Origin: Methylomonas sp.
GTDB taxonomy: Bacteria; Pseudomonadota; Gammaproteobacteria; Methylococcales; Methylomonadaceae
Length of the DNA stretch: 51,898 nucleotides
Direction: 5' to 3'
NCBI GenBank assembly: GCA_026989395.1
Contig: JALSJK010000135.1
Span: 1-51,898, forward strand
How positions within the stretch are numbered: the stretch's first letter is position 1; every line of letters begins with the position of its first letter. The notes under the pieces were generated by a model. It had not been told where the DNA came from, made no database searches, and worked only from the letters and a program-made list of their open reading frames with translations. This document shows positions 35,231 to 46,600 of the stretch, piece after piece. A program made the translations under genes and the position numbers.

Positions 35231-36022
35231 ATGAATCCTTTATCGCTTGGTAGTTTTGCTTGCTTTGCTTACTTAATTAGCAGCCTGTTGATTTTTTTTG
35301 AGATTAAAAAAAAATCTGGCAAGCCTGTTTCCCTGTATATTGCCTGGCTTGCCGTTGTTCTTCATTTTGGTTATCACGCAAATAATATCCTGCTATTTGG
35401 CACTGTTAGCTTTAGTTTTTTTTACACAGCTTCCATTGTGTCACTTTTAGTTTCTTTGATATTATTGATTGCCGCCATCTCACAACCGGTTGAAAAACTA
35501 GGCTTGGCTGTTTTTCCATTATCTGTAATTCTGCTGGGCGGCAGCATAATATTTCCAGAAAGCTCTCATCATCTACAATCTTCAGACTGGAAAATGCATA
35601 TCCATATTTTCAGCTCAATTATTGCTTTCAGTTTGTTAAATATTGCAGCATTTCAGGCATTGCTTTTGGCTTATCAAGATTACCAACTCAAAAAACATCA
35701 GCCAAAGTGGTTTGTCCTGTCCCTGCCACCATTGCAAACCATGGAATCATTATTATTTCAAATGATTGCTACGGGGCTAGCCTTTTTAACGATATCATTG
35801 GTGAGTGGTTTTCTTTTTGTCGAAGATTTGTTTGCTCAACACCTGGGTCACAAAACCATACTCTCTATTCTGGCCTGGATTATCTTTTCTGGATTACTCG
35901 CTGGGCGATCTCTTTATGGCTGGCGCAGCCAAACCGCAATACGATGGACATTGCTTGGGTTTGCCGCATTACTGCTGGCCTACTTTGGCAGCAAGCTGGT
36001 GTATGAATTTATTCTTCAGTAA
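35231..36022 (+). CDS. Cytochrome c assembly (CcsA/YpjD-type) membrane protein
   Basis: A protein of 263 residues, the E. coli YpjD length. About eight membrane helices are visible, from LGSFACFAYLISSLLIFFEI to WTLLGFAALLLAYFGSKLVY. WKMHIHIFSSIIAFSLLNIAAFQALLLAYQ and FLTISLVSGFLFVEDLF are typical of the CcmC/CcsA family, and the histidines at the ends of helices (HFGYH, HIH, GHKTILSILAW) could ligate heme. It usually lies next to ffh in proteobacteria; here it follows cysDN by 60 bases. A role in heme handling is inferred from the family only. Confidence 0.82.
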   Translation: MNPLSLGSFACFAYLISSLLIFFEIKKKSGKPVSLYIAWLAVVLHFGYHANNILLFGTVSFSFFYTASIVSLLVSLILLIAAISQPVEKLGLAVFPLSVILLGGSIIFPESSHHLQSSDWKMHIHIFSSIIAFSLLNIAAFQALLLAYQDYQLKKHQPKWFVLSLPPLQTMESLLFQMIATGLAFLTISLVSGFLFVEDLFAQHLGHKTILSILAWIIFSGLLAGRSLYGWRSQTAIRWTLLGFAALLLAYFGSKLVYEFILQ

Positions 36023-36026
36023 TACA

Positions 36027-36326
36027 TTAACCCGCATTAGCATAGCTTTTTACGGCATTTTTACCTTGCGTTACCTTTTTTAATTCCTGGGCCAAGCGAT
36101 CACGTTCCTGACGAACTTCATTTTGTATTTGCTGATCTTTACTCAACACCTGACGAACAGCATCAGCTAAATTTTCATCTTTTAACAGAGAATCAACAAA
36201 GTATTTCTTAATTAAACCATCCCGGGTTTTTTCGAGAGTAAATAAATCATCCCACTGCTCTTCTTTTGCACTGTTTAACATTTGATCCGTCAATTCCAAT
36301 ATCTGATTAAAGGTTTCCTGATTCAC
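36027..36326 (-). CDS. fliT: FliT-like flagellar chaperone
   Basis: A protein of 99 residues, almost all helical and highly charged, with no membrane segment. LTDQMLNSAKEEQWDDLFTLEKTRDGLIKKYF resembles the FliT heptad region that contains W-(D/E)-x-L-x-x-L-E-x-x-R-x. Family role: cytosolic chaperone for the FliD cap and regulator of flagellar genes. Sequence alone is weakly diagnostic; the call rests on size plus position 4 bases after fliS in the fliD-fliS-fliT order. Its stop lies 4 bases from that of the convergent membrane protein gene. Confidence 0.68.
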   Translation of the reverse strand: MNQETFNQILELTDQMLNSAKEEQWDDLFTLEKTRDGLIKKYFVDSLLKDENLADAVRQVLSKDQQIQNEVRQERDRLAQELKKVTQGKNAVKSYANAG

Positions 36327-36330
36327 TTAA

Positions 36331-36741
36331 TTATCCCATTTTTTGGCGATATTTATACTCTTCAGGAATAGCATCCCATCCTTGCTTGACTTCAGCCATC
36401 AAAGACTGAACTTCCGATAGTATGGCAACATCATTATTAGAATTTGCTTCAATTAAACGACGATTCATATAATCATATAACTCATTCAAATTTCGCGCAA
36501 TTTCATCTCCTTTTTCCATGTCCAAACAACTTCTCAAGCCATTGACAATTCCTATTGCTTTACTAATATATTTACTTTTTTCAGGTAGATCACCTCTTTC
36601 AATATGCCCTTTGGCATAAGCCACTCTTTCCATAAAACCATCCATTAACATCTGAATAATCCGATGTGGAGAAGCTTCGATTGCTTCTGAAGCAACGGCA
36701 TGTTTACTATACGATTCGATTGCACTGCTTAAAGCTACCAT
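36331..36741 (-). CDS. fliS: Flagellar export chaperone FliS
   Basis: A protein of 136 residues, four-helix type. YSKHAVASEAIEASPHRIIQMLMDGFMERVAYAKGHIERGDLPEKSKYISKAI is the classical FliS block (x-S-P-x-x-L-I/V-x-M-L-x-D-G), and RNLNELYDYMNRRLIEAN the C-terminal one. FliS holds unpolymerised flagellin in the cytosol before export. It lies 17 bases downstream of fliD. Confidence 0.94.
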   Translation of the reverse strand: MVALSSAIESYSKHAVASEAIEASPHRIIQMLMDGFMERVAYAKGHIERGDLPEKSKYISKAIGIVNGLRSCLDMEKGDEIARNLNELYDYMNRRLIEANSNNDVAILSEVQSLMAEVKQGWDAIPEEYKYRQKMG

Positions 36742-36758
36742 TTTTTACCTCTTTACAA

Positions 36759-38096
36759 TTATTTTTTACCGATATTGCCGATTAAAGAAAGCTGCTGGGT
36801 TAAATAAGATCCTGTTGAATTCATTTGGGCAACAAATGAATCCATCGCAGCAAATTGTTTTCTTAGCCTCCTTTCAGTGCTTTCCAATCTTGCTTCCATT
36901 TGAATTTTTCTATCACTAATACGATCAAGCCTTTTTTTCAAGCCATCTTCCCGTCCATCGATCAAACCATCAGACTCTAATATTGATTTTGCAACGGATT
37001 CCAACCGCGATGCAAAACCCTCATCTTTTACCGAAAACAAGTTTACGACCGATGAAAAATCTGCATTCATCTGTTTGGTAAACAGACCACTATCCAGTTT
37101 CATTTGACCTTCTTTATCAACTGCCAAGCCTACTTCTGACAAAAAATTGAAACTCGAATCAGTAATAGAGTTTCCAGAATTCAGTACGCTCAACATACGT
37201 GATTCAATACTGCTTAATGTACTATCAGCTTCAAGCTGCCCTTGCCTCTGGTTTTTTATTTCGTCTTTTAATGCATTAAAAGCATCGGCAAACGCTTGAA
37301 CATTTTCTTTAATCGCTTCATCATCTCGATTAATATCAATAACAACTGATCCCGGTTTTTTAATGTCCAAAGTTACCCCGTCAATCAAATCACTTACCGA
37401 ATTGGAAGAGCGGGTGACAGTAAAGTTATTCTCAAACAACATGACTGCATCCAGATCAGCGGCTTCAAATGTACTACTGCCGTCACGATCTTCATTAATT
37501 GTGTTCATTGCAAACGGGGAATTGTTTAATTGAACAAAGTTTTTGCTGCCGGTTTCATTTCCTGTTAAAAGCAACCGATATCCTTGATCATCATGTAAAA
37601 TTGAAGCAGTGACCCCTTTATTATCAGTAGCTTTGTTAATTTCATCCCTGATTTCCTGCAAGGTCTTGCCATCGACAGCAACATCAAAAGAATTATCGCC
37701 GACCTGTATGGTCATTGGAGAAGCAGAATTAAACCTGGTTGAATCTGAATCAATCTGAGCTTCAGAAGCAAGTTTGTGATTTTCGGCGATACGTTTTACT
37801 TCAACAGAAAAAACACCTTTCGCAGCATCTTTAGATGCAGTGATACCTAATATGTCTTCATCAGTTGAATTAGCCGCATAAATTCTGAATTTATCGGCCG
37901 TCCCCAAATTCGCCATCGCTGTCTGAAAATCAGCAACTTTACTTTTTAACTGTCCATATGCGCTGATTTGATTATTAATGGTTGATTCTTTTCTATCCAG
38001 TTGTCTGATTGGCTGACGTTCCAGTTCCATTAACTTGGAAACGATACCATTAATATCTAGCCCAGAACCAATACCCGGTGCTTGTATGCCAGCCAT
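36759..38096 (-). CDS. fliD: Flagellar filament cap protein FliD
   Basis: A protein of 445 residues (family range about 440-480). The N-terminus GIGSGLDINGIVSKLMELERQPI is the FliD_N signature, with a coiled-coil after it; the middle contains the variable outer domain; the C-terminal LRKQFAAMDSFVAQMNSTGSYLTQQLS is the FliD_C coiled-coil end. FliD caps the filament and assists flagellin folding outside the cell. It follows flaG by 21 bases. Confidence 0.95.
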   Translation of the reverse strand: MAGIQAPGIGSGLDINGIVSKLMELERQPIRQLDRKESTINNQISAYGQLKSKVADFQTAMANLGTADKFRIYAANSTDEDILGITASKDAAKGVFSVEVKRIAENHKLASEAQIDSDSTRFNSASPMTIQVGDNSFDVAVDGKTLQEIRDEINKATDNKGVTASILHDDQGYRLLLTGNETGSKNFVQLNNSPFAMNTINEDRDGSSTFEAADLDAVMLFENNFTVTRSSNSVSDLIDGVTLDIKKPGSVVIDINRDDEAIKENVQAFADAFNALKDEIKNQRQGQLEADSTLSSIESRMLSVLNSGNSITDSSFNFLSEVGLAVDKEGQMKLDSGLFTKQMNADFSSVVNLFSVKDEGFASRLESVAKSILESDGLIDGREDGLKKRLDRISDRKIQMEARLESTERRLRKQFAAMDSFVAQMNSTGSYLTQQLSLIGNIGKK

Positions 38097-38117
38097 TTAT
38101 CTGCCTCTTATATTCAA

Positions 38118-38585
38118 TTAAGCCTGCTCTTGCAGTAACATGCCTGAAAAGTTTTCCAATGATTCAGCAATCTTTAACACCTCTTCAGACGGTATTTGTC
38201 TGATGACTTTATCGGTTTCAGAATCAATTACTTTGACCACAGTCCTATCCGTTCCTTCATCAACACTAAATTGAATTTCACGATTAATTTTTTGACTATA
38301 GTCATTTAATTGGGCTATTTTTTCAGTTAATTGATTTTTATTTTCTGCTTCTTCTTCCCTTGCTTCCAAAGGTGTTGAAGCCAGTTTTTTTTCTTCAGCA
38401 AGTTTATCTTTAACCTTGTTAAGACCTTCATTACTCAGTTTAGAATCTGAAATCGATTCTTTGACTAGGTTTTTTGGCCCCATACCGGGTTGACTTGCAA
38501 CCCGATCAGGATTAAATCGTTGTTGAATCTTTACCGGCGAAGCAGCTTGTGTACCTGTTATATCACCCGCCATTATATTCACCAT
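38118..38585 (-). CDS. flaG: FlaG family protein
   Basis: A protein of 155 residues. The first about 90 residues are Lys/Glu-rich and low in complexity; the FlaG core is C-terminal: LNDYSQKINREIQFSVDEGTDRTVVKVIDSETDKVIRQIPSEEVLKIAE. FlaG affects filament length in several bacteria. Position between a flagellin gene and fliD is standard for polar-flagellum loci (fliC-flaG-fliD-fliS-fliT). Confidence 0.92.
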   Translation of the reverse strand: MVNIMAGDITGTQAASPVKIQQRFNPDRVASQPGMGPKNLVKESISDSKLSNEGLNKVKDKLAEEKKLASTPLEAREEEAENKNQLTEKIAQLNDYSQKINREIQFSVDEGTDRTVVKVIDSETDKVIRQIPSEEVLKIAESLENFSGMLLQEQA

Positions 38586-38634
38586 TGTGTTACGAATGTA
38601 TTAAATAGAAACTTGTTGTTTCCAGCTCTCACCC

Positions 38635-39480
38635 TTAACCCAACAATGACAAGGCTGCCTGTGGTAACTGATTCGCTTGAGCAACAATCGAAGTACCAGC
38701 CTGAGACAGAATTTGTGCTCTAGTCAGTTTCGATGTTTCTGCGGCAAAATCTGCATCCTGAATTCGACTTCTTCCTGCTGCAAGATTTTCAGAATAATTC
38801 TGCAAGTTGGAAATCACGGCATCAAATCTATTTTGTACCGCCCCGTAGGTTGATCTTGTGGAAGCAAGAGCTTCAATAGCAGTATCCAGCTTAGCAATTG
38901 CCGCAGAAGCATTTGCCGCATCATCGACATCTACAATTCCCGTTGCGGCAAGATCTGCAGAAAATCCTCCTCCTGCAGATAACGTTGTTTCCAGAGCCAC
39001 CCCAGTCACGGTGATTTGGTTATTAGCTTGTCCTTTGGCCCCCACCTGAAAAGTCAGATTATTTCCTCCACTAAGAACAAATTTTCCGTTATACTCAGTC
39101 GTTGTCACTATTCTGGAGATTTCCTGAGTTAACTGATCGACCTCTAATTGTAAGCCTGCTCGGTTTTCAGTCGTGGCGTTAGCTGATTGAACCGCAATCT
39201 CACGAAGACGTTGCAAGTTATTGCCAATTTCAGACATTGCCCCTTCGGCCGTTTGGGCTAAGGATATGCCATCTGCTGCATTTCGAACTGCCTGGTTCAA
39301 TCCCCGAATATCGGAAGTCATTAGTTCTGCCGAGAAAAGACCAGCCGCATCATCTTTTGCACTATTAATACGCAAACCTGAAGACAAACGTTGCATTGAG
39401 GTGGAAAGATCCATTTGCGATTTTCCCAGATTTCTTTGTGCATTTAGGGATGCGATATTCGAATTTACAATTAAAGCCAT
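38635..39480 (-). CDS. fliC: Flagellin 1 (sigma-28-type promoter)
   Basis: A protein of 281 residues with both conserved flagellin ends: ALIVNSNIASLNAQRNLGKSQMDLSTSMQRLSSGLRINSAKDDAAGL at the start, and the D0 segment ADFAAETSKLTRAQILSQAGTSIVAQANQ at the end. The central outer domain is very short, so the filament has little D2/D3. It is a close paralogue of the neighbouring flagellin at 39659. AGGAG stands 7 bases before ATG 39480, and a sigma-28-type promoter lies at 39545-39571. Surface Ser/Thr in the short central part could be glycosylated by the linked transferases (inference). Confidence 0.96.
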   Translation of the reverse strand: MALIVNSNIASLNAQRNLGKSQMDLSTSMQRLSSGLRINSAKDDAAGLFSAELMTSDIRGLNQAVRNAADGISLAQTAEGAMSEIGNNLQRLREIAVQSANATTENRAGLQLEVDQLTQEISRIVTTTEYNGKFVLSGGNNLTFQVGAKGQANNQITVTGVALETTLSAGGGFSADLAATGIVDVDDAANASAAIAKLDTAIEALASTRSTYGAVQNRFDAVISNLQNYSENLAAGRSRIQDADFAAETSKLTRAQILSQAGTSIVAQANQLPQAALSLLG

Positions 39481-39544
39481 TATATTTCTCCTGTTGAGTC
39501 TAGATTCACATTAAATTTTTAATGCGATATTAATTTCAAACAAG

Positions 39545-39571
39545 GTAACGGCCATAAAATAAATAACTTTA
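39545..39571 (-). promoter_or_regulatory. Sigma-28 (FliA) type promoter
   Basis: On the minus strand TAAAGTTA (39571 to 39564) and GCCGTTAC (39552 to 39545) are separated by 11 bases, against the E. coli FliA consensus TAAAGTTT-N11-GCCGATAA (7/8 and 6/8). It lies about 65 bases before the flagellin 1 ATG. Confidence 0.8.
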
Positions 39572-39609
39572 GGAAATTGTTGGTTTCTCCTCTTGCAAAA
39601 TTAATAACT

Positions 39610-39625
39610 GTGAAAATCTTCTCAC
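39610..39625. terminator. Weak hairpin after flagellin 2
   Basis: GTGAAAATCTTCTCAC (39610-39625) forms a short stem between the two flagellin genes, followed by TTTTT on the plus strand and by a looser T-rich stretch on the minus strand. It may end the flagellin 2 transcript before the flagellin 1 promoter. Confidence 0.3.
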
Positions 39626-39658
39626 TTTTTAACCCAATCAGGTATTTTCTGGATTATT

Positions 39659-40504
39659 TTACTGAAGTAATGACAAAGCCCCTTGTGGTATCTGATTTGC
39701 CTGTGCCAAAATCGAGGTACCCGCCTGCTGCATAATTTGTGCTCGGGTCAATTTTGCTGTTTCCTGGGCAAAATCAGCATCCATAATTCGGCTTCGTGCC
39801 GCTGATAAATTCTCGGAATAATTCTGTAGATTTGATATCACCGCCTCAAAACGATTTTGTACGGCACCATAGGTTGCTCGGGTTTCAGCAATTTTTGCAA
39901 TTGCAGTATCCAGGTTATCCAAGACACCAAAAGCATTAGCGGAGGTTGTAATATCTACCGTTCCAGTAGCACTTAAATCAGCACTGTAGCCACCTGATAC
40001 ACCAATAATGTCTTGGATGGCAGTTCCTGAAACAGTGACTTGATTGGTTGCCTTGCCATCTGCACCAACTTGAAATGTTAATGTATTACCAGCGCTAAGT
40101 ACAAACTTGCCATTGAATTCTGTAGTTTGAATAATTCTTGAAATTTCCTGTGTCAACTGATCGACTTCCTTCTGTAACCCAGATCGGTTTTCTGTTGTAT
40201 CATTAGCAGCCTGAACTGCAACTTCCCTAATTCGTTGAATATTATTGGCTATTTCTGCCAAGGCTCCTTCTGCAGTTTGAGCCATGGATATTCCGTCTGC
40301 GGCATTTCGTATCGCCTGATTTAGCCCTCTGATGTCAGAAGTCATTAGCTCACTGGAATACAGGCCCGATGCATCATCTTTAGCACTATTGACTCGCAAC
40401 CCGGAAGATAATCGCTGCATAGCAATATTCAAGTCACCCTGAGATTTGCCTAAATTTCTTTGCGCATTTAAGGATGCCATGTTGGTATTGACAATTAACG
40501 CCAT
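39659..40504 (-). CDS. fliC: Flagellin 2 (sigma-54-type promoter)
   Basis: A protein of 281 residues, the same length as flagellin 1 and nearly identical at both ends: ALIVNTNMASLNAQRNLGKSQGDLNIAMQRLSSGLRVNSAKDDASGL and the C-terminal SRIMDADFAQETAKLTRAQIMQQAGTSILAQANQIPQGALSLLQ. Differences concentrate in the central surface region. GAGGAAA precedes ATG 40504, and a sigma-54-type site lies at 40563-40579. It is separate from the sigma-28-type control of its paralogue, which suggests an early or minor flagellin, as known for multi-flagellin polar flagella; the subunit role is inference. Confidence 0.96.
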   Translation of the reverse strand: MALIVNTNMASLNAQRNLGKSQGDLNIAMQRLSSGLRVNSAKDDASGLYSSELMTSDIRGLNQAIRNAADGISMAQTAEGALAEIANNIQRIREVAVQAANDTTENRSGLQKEVDQLTQEISRIIQTTEFNGKFVLSAGNTLTFQVGADGKATNQVTVSGTAIQDIIGVSGGYSADLSATGTVDITTSANAFGVLDNLDTAIAKIAETRATYGAVQNRFEAVISNLQNYSENLSAARSRIMDADFAQETAKLTRAQIMQQAGTSILAQANQIPQGALSLLQ

Positions 40505-40562
40505 AATATTTTCCTCTATATAACTGAACGATTATTTATTTAAAACAAACTTGACAAAAATA

Positions 40563-40579
40563 ATGCTATCTCTATGCCA
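40563..40579 (-). promoter_or_regulatory. Sigma-54 (RpoN) type promoter of flagellin 2
   Basis: The minus strand reads TGGCATAGAGATAGCAT (40579 to 40563): GG at -24 and GC at -12 have exactly the spacing of the consensus TGGCAC-N5-TTGCA/T, with deviations at two bases. It is about 59 bases before ATG 40504 and flanked by AT-rich DNA. Confidence 0.75.
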
Positions 40580-40678
40580 TTTATTTTAATATAATAATAA
40601 TCAAAAAGTTACAATATATAGGAAGTGGATTAAAAGTTAATTGTCAAATGTTTGCCACCTTACATGGCAATTTTTTGC

Positions 40679-43600
40679 CTACTTTTCTGGTGATTTGATT
40701 CCTGGACTTAACGCATCAAACCATTGCTCAAGCTTATCTTCAAGCAGGTAATTTTTGACGACCCATTGACGAAGCATGTTTCCCTGGCTAGATAATAATT
40801 CCTGGTTGTCAATAGCTTGACGAATGGCAGAAAGCCATGATTGGGTAGTATTTTCAACCCGGGTTACAGGTGCGTTCTGATAGGGAAAAATATCAGAGCA
40901 AATAACAGGCCAGCCCAAAATACCATATTCCAACAAACGTAAATTACTTTTTGCCTCATTGAAACGGTTATCTTCCAATGGCGCGATTGCCAAATCCAGA
41001 TTTAAACTTGCTAAAACTTTTGGATAATCAGAAATATTGACCGGCTCATGAAATTCTTTAATATAGGGTTTGATTTCGTCGGGGCACATTCCCATAAAAA
41101 TCCAGTCGACTTCGCCGGCAGTTTGTTTGACTACATCAATAATGATTTCCAGATCTCCCTGGTGTTGCAAAGCTCCCGCCCAACCAACCCTCAATTTATT
41201 ACTTTGACGTCTTTTAGATTCAAGCTCAAGCCAAGCATTCTTTTCCAGTGAATTCGGTACAATGATGACATCACTTATCATATCCTGACAAAATTCAGCC
41301 AATGGCTTAGTTGAAACAACCGCTCTGTCACAAAAAGACAATGCTTTTCTTACCCTTGATTTTGCGTCCCTGAAATTTCGTTTCATGGTCTTATAAGCGG
41401 CACTTTTTTCGGGTATTTGATTAACCAGGTCGTCAATCATGTAAACAATAAATATTTCAGGAAGTAATTGCTTACATTGCTGCAAAAGTTCCAGTTGCTG
41501 ATCGCTTAACACCGAATGCATGACTAACACATCAGGTTTTAACCGGGCTATTTCAGTTACTGAAAAAGTCTTTTTCTCTGTCCCTGAAAGTCGTACATAT
41601 TCACATTGGGCAAGCCCCACTTTTCGTAAGTTTCTAAAAGGCTGAATTACCCTATAGTCCCCTGCTCCACCATCAAGTGGAACGCCTAAGATTCGCAATC
41701 GATCATGAAAATTTACATCCCAATTACTTACTAATGAAGAAGCGACACTAAAATCACGTTTTGTTAAATTTAGATGACGATTAAAGGCCGGATCATAACT
41801 AATAATATTTAGCCATTTTTTAAATAATGCATCCTGTTCATTTTTAAAACGTAAAATATTTTGTTCAGATTGAGCTGAACGTAATTGTGTGATACTGCCA
41901 TAATGAATCAAAGTGGAAAATGGAGTCCATACGATAAGATATCCTGCACTTCTAACTTTCAGACAAAAATCAATATCATTATTTGATATTGAAAAATGGT
42001 TTTCGTCCATCCCTCCAACCGAATGAAAAATCTTCGTTGAAACTAGTAAGCATGCTCCGGTTACAGCACTATAATTTTGAACTAACTGTGCACGCCCCAT
42101 ATACCCAGGTTCCTTAATATTAAGTAAACCAGCAAAAGGATGGTCGGCAACGGAAGTCATTCCTAAAATAATACCTGCATGTTGTAAAATTCCAGTTTCA
42201 GGAAAAACCAACCTTGACCCAACAATGCCCACATCATCACGCATTGCAAGATTCATCATTCTATCAAGCCATTCTTTATGGAGCACTTCTGTATCATTAT
42301 TCAGTAGTAACAAATAATCGCCATTGGCTTGTTTGGCTGCCATATTACAAATAGCCGAAAAATCGAAATCATATGGGTATTCAATCACCTTTATTTGATC
42401 ATCATATTTTTCCTTTAATTCAGAATAAAAACCGAAAACATCTGGGTCACTGCTTTGATTATCAACAATAATAATTTCATAGTCTGGGTAATCAGTCTTA
42501 CTTAAAACTGATTCAATACAAGGAGCCAAAAATTCTAGTTTGTCCTTGGTTGGGATGATTATGGAAACTTTTGGTTTCGATAGGTGATGGTAATCAACTC
42601 TGAAACTATTGCTAAAGTAACCTGGGATAATAGAAGCATTAATTGAGTTTCTTTGCAGATGCCGATTGATGGTGTTTTGTAGATCGACCTCCAGAATTGT
42701 CCGTTTTGAATATATTGATTTATGGAATAAAACTTCTGCTATATGACCTATTGCCTGTTCTCCATGTAGATCAAATACCTTAAATACAGCATCGTAAAAC
42801 TCGGCATTAGGAACACTTTCAAAACCACCCAATTCCAATAAACACTTTTTTTCAATGAGACCAAAATTACCCACATAAGATGTTGATCTCAACAAATCCA
42901 AATTAAAATCAGGTTTAAATTTGGGATTTAACCATTTGTTATTTTCTTCAATTTCATCTTCATCGGTATAGATCAATTTCCATTCAGGCTCAAGATTGAT
43001 ATAATCACCAAACAACAACATTGCATGGTAAGGTAACCTAGTACCAGCTTCAATCAAACAAACCCAGTCTGAATCAACTTGTTTTATTGTCTTGTTTAAT
43101 AAATCATAAGGCGATTCCTCTCCGGCAAAGCGAACCCAACTCAATTGTTCCTGCTCTGAAAATATAGGGTCAGGCTCTGGCCCGTCAGCAATAATGGTTA
43201 ATCGCCAATTTTTATATAGTTGCGCTGCAAATGAATCAATGGTATCAGCCAACAATGCCTGCTCATCGGGATACAAAAACATGATGAAGTGAAAAACTGG
43301 TTGAGTTTTCCAGGACACCGACATCCTTTCTGCAAATAATTGCCCATCAATTTCCAGTAAATCATGGGCTTTTACCCAGTTTTGATATTCTCGGTTGTAT
43401 TTGAATTGTTCAACAGACCAAATGGCTTGCAAATAATTTTCGTCAGTTTCGTTAAAATCATACTTTTCACGCATAACTGAAATCATTTCATCAAGACTTC
43501 CATAAGTCGTGTTACAAAGAGCGTGCTCATTATCTTCAATTTGTCCTACAAGAAATTCAGCCATTGAAACCAAGAATTGCTGTTTATATAGCTTATCAAG

Positions 43601-46600
43601 TGAATTTTGTGCTGAAATAATTTGTCTGGCTATTGTGGGCAAACTGATCTTCGTCATTTTATGAATAACCAACGCCTGATCCAGTAAATCATCAGACGAC
43701 CAAGAATCAGTCAGTAAAACGGGTAACTGATACCTTTTATTATACTTAAATCTTATTCGTCTAATTTCATCAGTTGCTACCTGTGAGTTTCCTGACAAAG
43801 ATTCGGTAGTATTCCAGAACAAGCCGGTTACAACAGGAATATGTCTCAAATCATATTGTTCCCCGATTCTGATCCAGAAATCCTGGTCTCCAATTGCCTG
43901 AAACTGTTCATCAAAATAACCAACAGTATCATGGACTGATTTTCTCCACATAGGGTTTGGACCAACCAGGCACTTTTCCTTCAACTCCTCAAAACTGTAA
44001 TCTGGCCATTTCATCATGCCTGATAACGTATGGTTTTCAAATGTTTGATGGGGAATCTGAGTCATGTAGCTATCGCCATAAACCAGCATGACGCCAGGAG
44101 AATCATATAATGCTTTTAACAGATTTTCACAAGCTTCCTTACTTAATCGGTCATTGGTACTCATTGGCATGATAAATTCACCGGAAGCCGCCTGAATAGC
44201 AATGTTCCATGCAGCATAGATACCTATTCTTTCCCTTGTCCGAATATATTTGATATTAGAAAATTGTTGCTGATAAGACTTGACAATCGATTTTTCATTC
44301 TCTGGTGAATTGGCGTCAACAATAATAATTTCCATTTGTGAAAAAATCGTTTGACTAACCAAATCATCAAGACATTCTGTCATAAATGCTTCAGATGCAT
44401 AAGTTGAGACAATTACAGAAACTATCGGATCTGTCTGATTGCTTGGATAGTTTTCCTCAAGGTTATCATTGAGTAGATCTTGCTTGTTTTCGGTATCGGT
44501 AAACGAAAAGTGCTGTTGATCAAGATTCGTAAATAATTTGGGAAGCTGATCTGCTTCGCTTGCAATGGTCGAAGTAATTTCATTGATATTGGCAATTGCT
44601 GAAGAATTTTCAGGATCCAGTGTTAATGCTTTTGAAGTTGCCGCTAATCCCAGGGTTCGCCGGTTGCTTTCCCAGGCAGCTACACCCAGATTGTTAAGAT
44701 ATAGAACATCTTCAGGATTTTCCTTGGTCAAAGTCTCCCAGGTTTTCAATGATTCGTTAACATAATCTTGACCAAGACTATACTGGAACTCGGCTTTGAG
44801 GTTTTTTAACTCTGAATGGTTGGCATTTTCCTTCAACAAACCGTCGAGAGCAAGGATTGCAGTCCGTTTTTGCCCAGATTGATAGAGATTGGCAATTTCT
44901 GAAATTTCTTTTTCTAGGTTATTAAATATCTGATTAGATACATTCTCTTGTATTGGTTTCTGGCTGGTTAATTGGGATAAGAAACGTTTGTTAATAAAAA
45001 GAGCATCGCCATGAACCCCGGTATTCAACATATCCCTAAAACCAATAAACTCAAAATCATCTGATAAAAGTGCTTTGATATCAGCAAGTAACCTAGCCCC
45101 TTGATACATCTCTATCAAACTAACCTCTGTATATATAATCTTGACCTTACTGAGTTGTTCGTTACTTAAGCCCGATAAAACTTTGTATTCAGCTCCCTGA
45201 ACATCAATATACAACAAATCAGGAATAACATTATCGTGCTCCTGAATAAATTGATGTAGAGTAATTTGTTGAACCTGGATCTGATCTGTGAAATCAACAG
45301 AGGGAAATATTCTTTTATGTTCCGCTAAAGGCAACAAAGAACTCGATTGGAAATTATTAGCAATGTTGAAGCTTGTCTGGCCCATTTCATCAGATACCGC
45401 AAAAGGATAAATTTGCACCCTGGTATCACAGGCCAGTTTTTGTCTCAACATTTCTTCAATTTGTGGTACTGGTTCAAACAAAAATAACTTTTTCAAATTA
45501 ATAAAGGTTTTGTTAAACCAGTCTTGTTCTTGAAATAAATGGCAACCAACAAAAAAAACAGTTTTAATTACTGAAGCAATGTGTTTGTTTTCAAGAAAAT
45601 CTTCCAGACTCTGCTCAGGTGCTAATATCCAATTGCTGGCTTCAATATTTTCTGTACTTTCCGGTTGTTTGTTCAGACAAAATCCCCATTGAGAACTCAG
45701 TTGCTCAACATTAAAATTTGACAGTTCCTGTTGTTTTGGGTGATCCCCGTTATAAATAAGAAAACTATGTTCGATCAGGCTTACTTTATTATCAAGACCA
45801 AACTGGAATGAAGGCAAGGTAGTTGTTACCCTTGTCATCATATCCCTGAGGGTTTTGCAATATGGTAAATATATTTGCTTAATTAAGTACTGATTTAAAG
45901 GGTAATGATTATGGACCAAGGGAACAAAAATATTATTGTTGACCATTGCGAATGCACTGTAATGAAAAAACACTACTGGATTTTGATCGACGGTCAATTG
46001 CTTAAGGGTATTCGTTTCATATCGATACTGACCATAATTCCAGGGTGCAAGCCCAACACCAGGATTCTTTGCGATTCTTACACCTGAAAACTGCTCAGGC
46101 CAAGCATCGAGGTATTTTTGATCCCCCATTCGATCTTTTTCAAACTTCAGAAAACACCAATCGATACATTTTTCCCGCCACCAGCGTAAAACCTTAAAAG
46201 CATTGCTGTCACGCCTGAAGCCAAGCAGACCGACATTAAACTTGCCACAACTTTCCTCCAGGTGCTTAAGTTCAGGAGAATAATTATGACCATGAATAAA
46301 TACCGAAGCTGCTTCTGCCTCTTGAAAAATGGCATCAGTTGAAGAAAAGAAGAATAAATCTGCATCAAGGTAAGTCAAAAAATCAATCTCAGGATTATCC
46401 TCCAAAATTCTTAAGATAATCGTTGGTGTTGCAGTCCAGTAATACTCAACAAGAGTTCTGCCTTTTCGACTGGACAAAAGCGCTGTGTCTCTTTTCTCAA
46501 TACGGTGAAATGGAATAACAACAACTTGTTCAAATTTTATCTCTTCAAGGAGTATCCGTGAAATCTCATCCATACACACACAAAATATTACAAAATCTTT

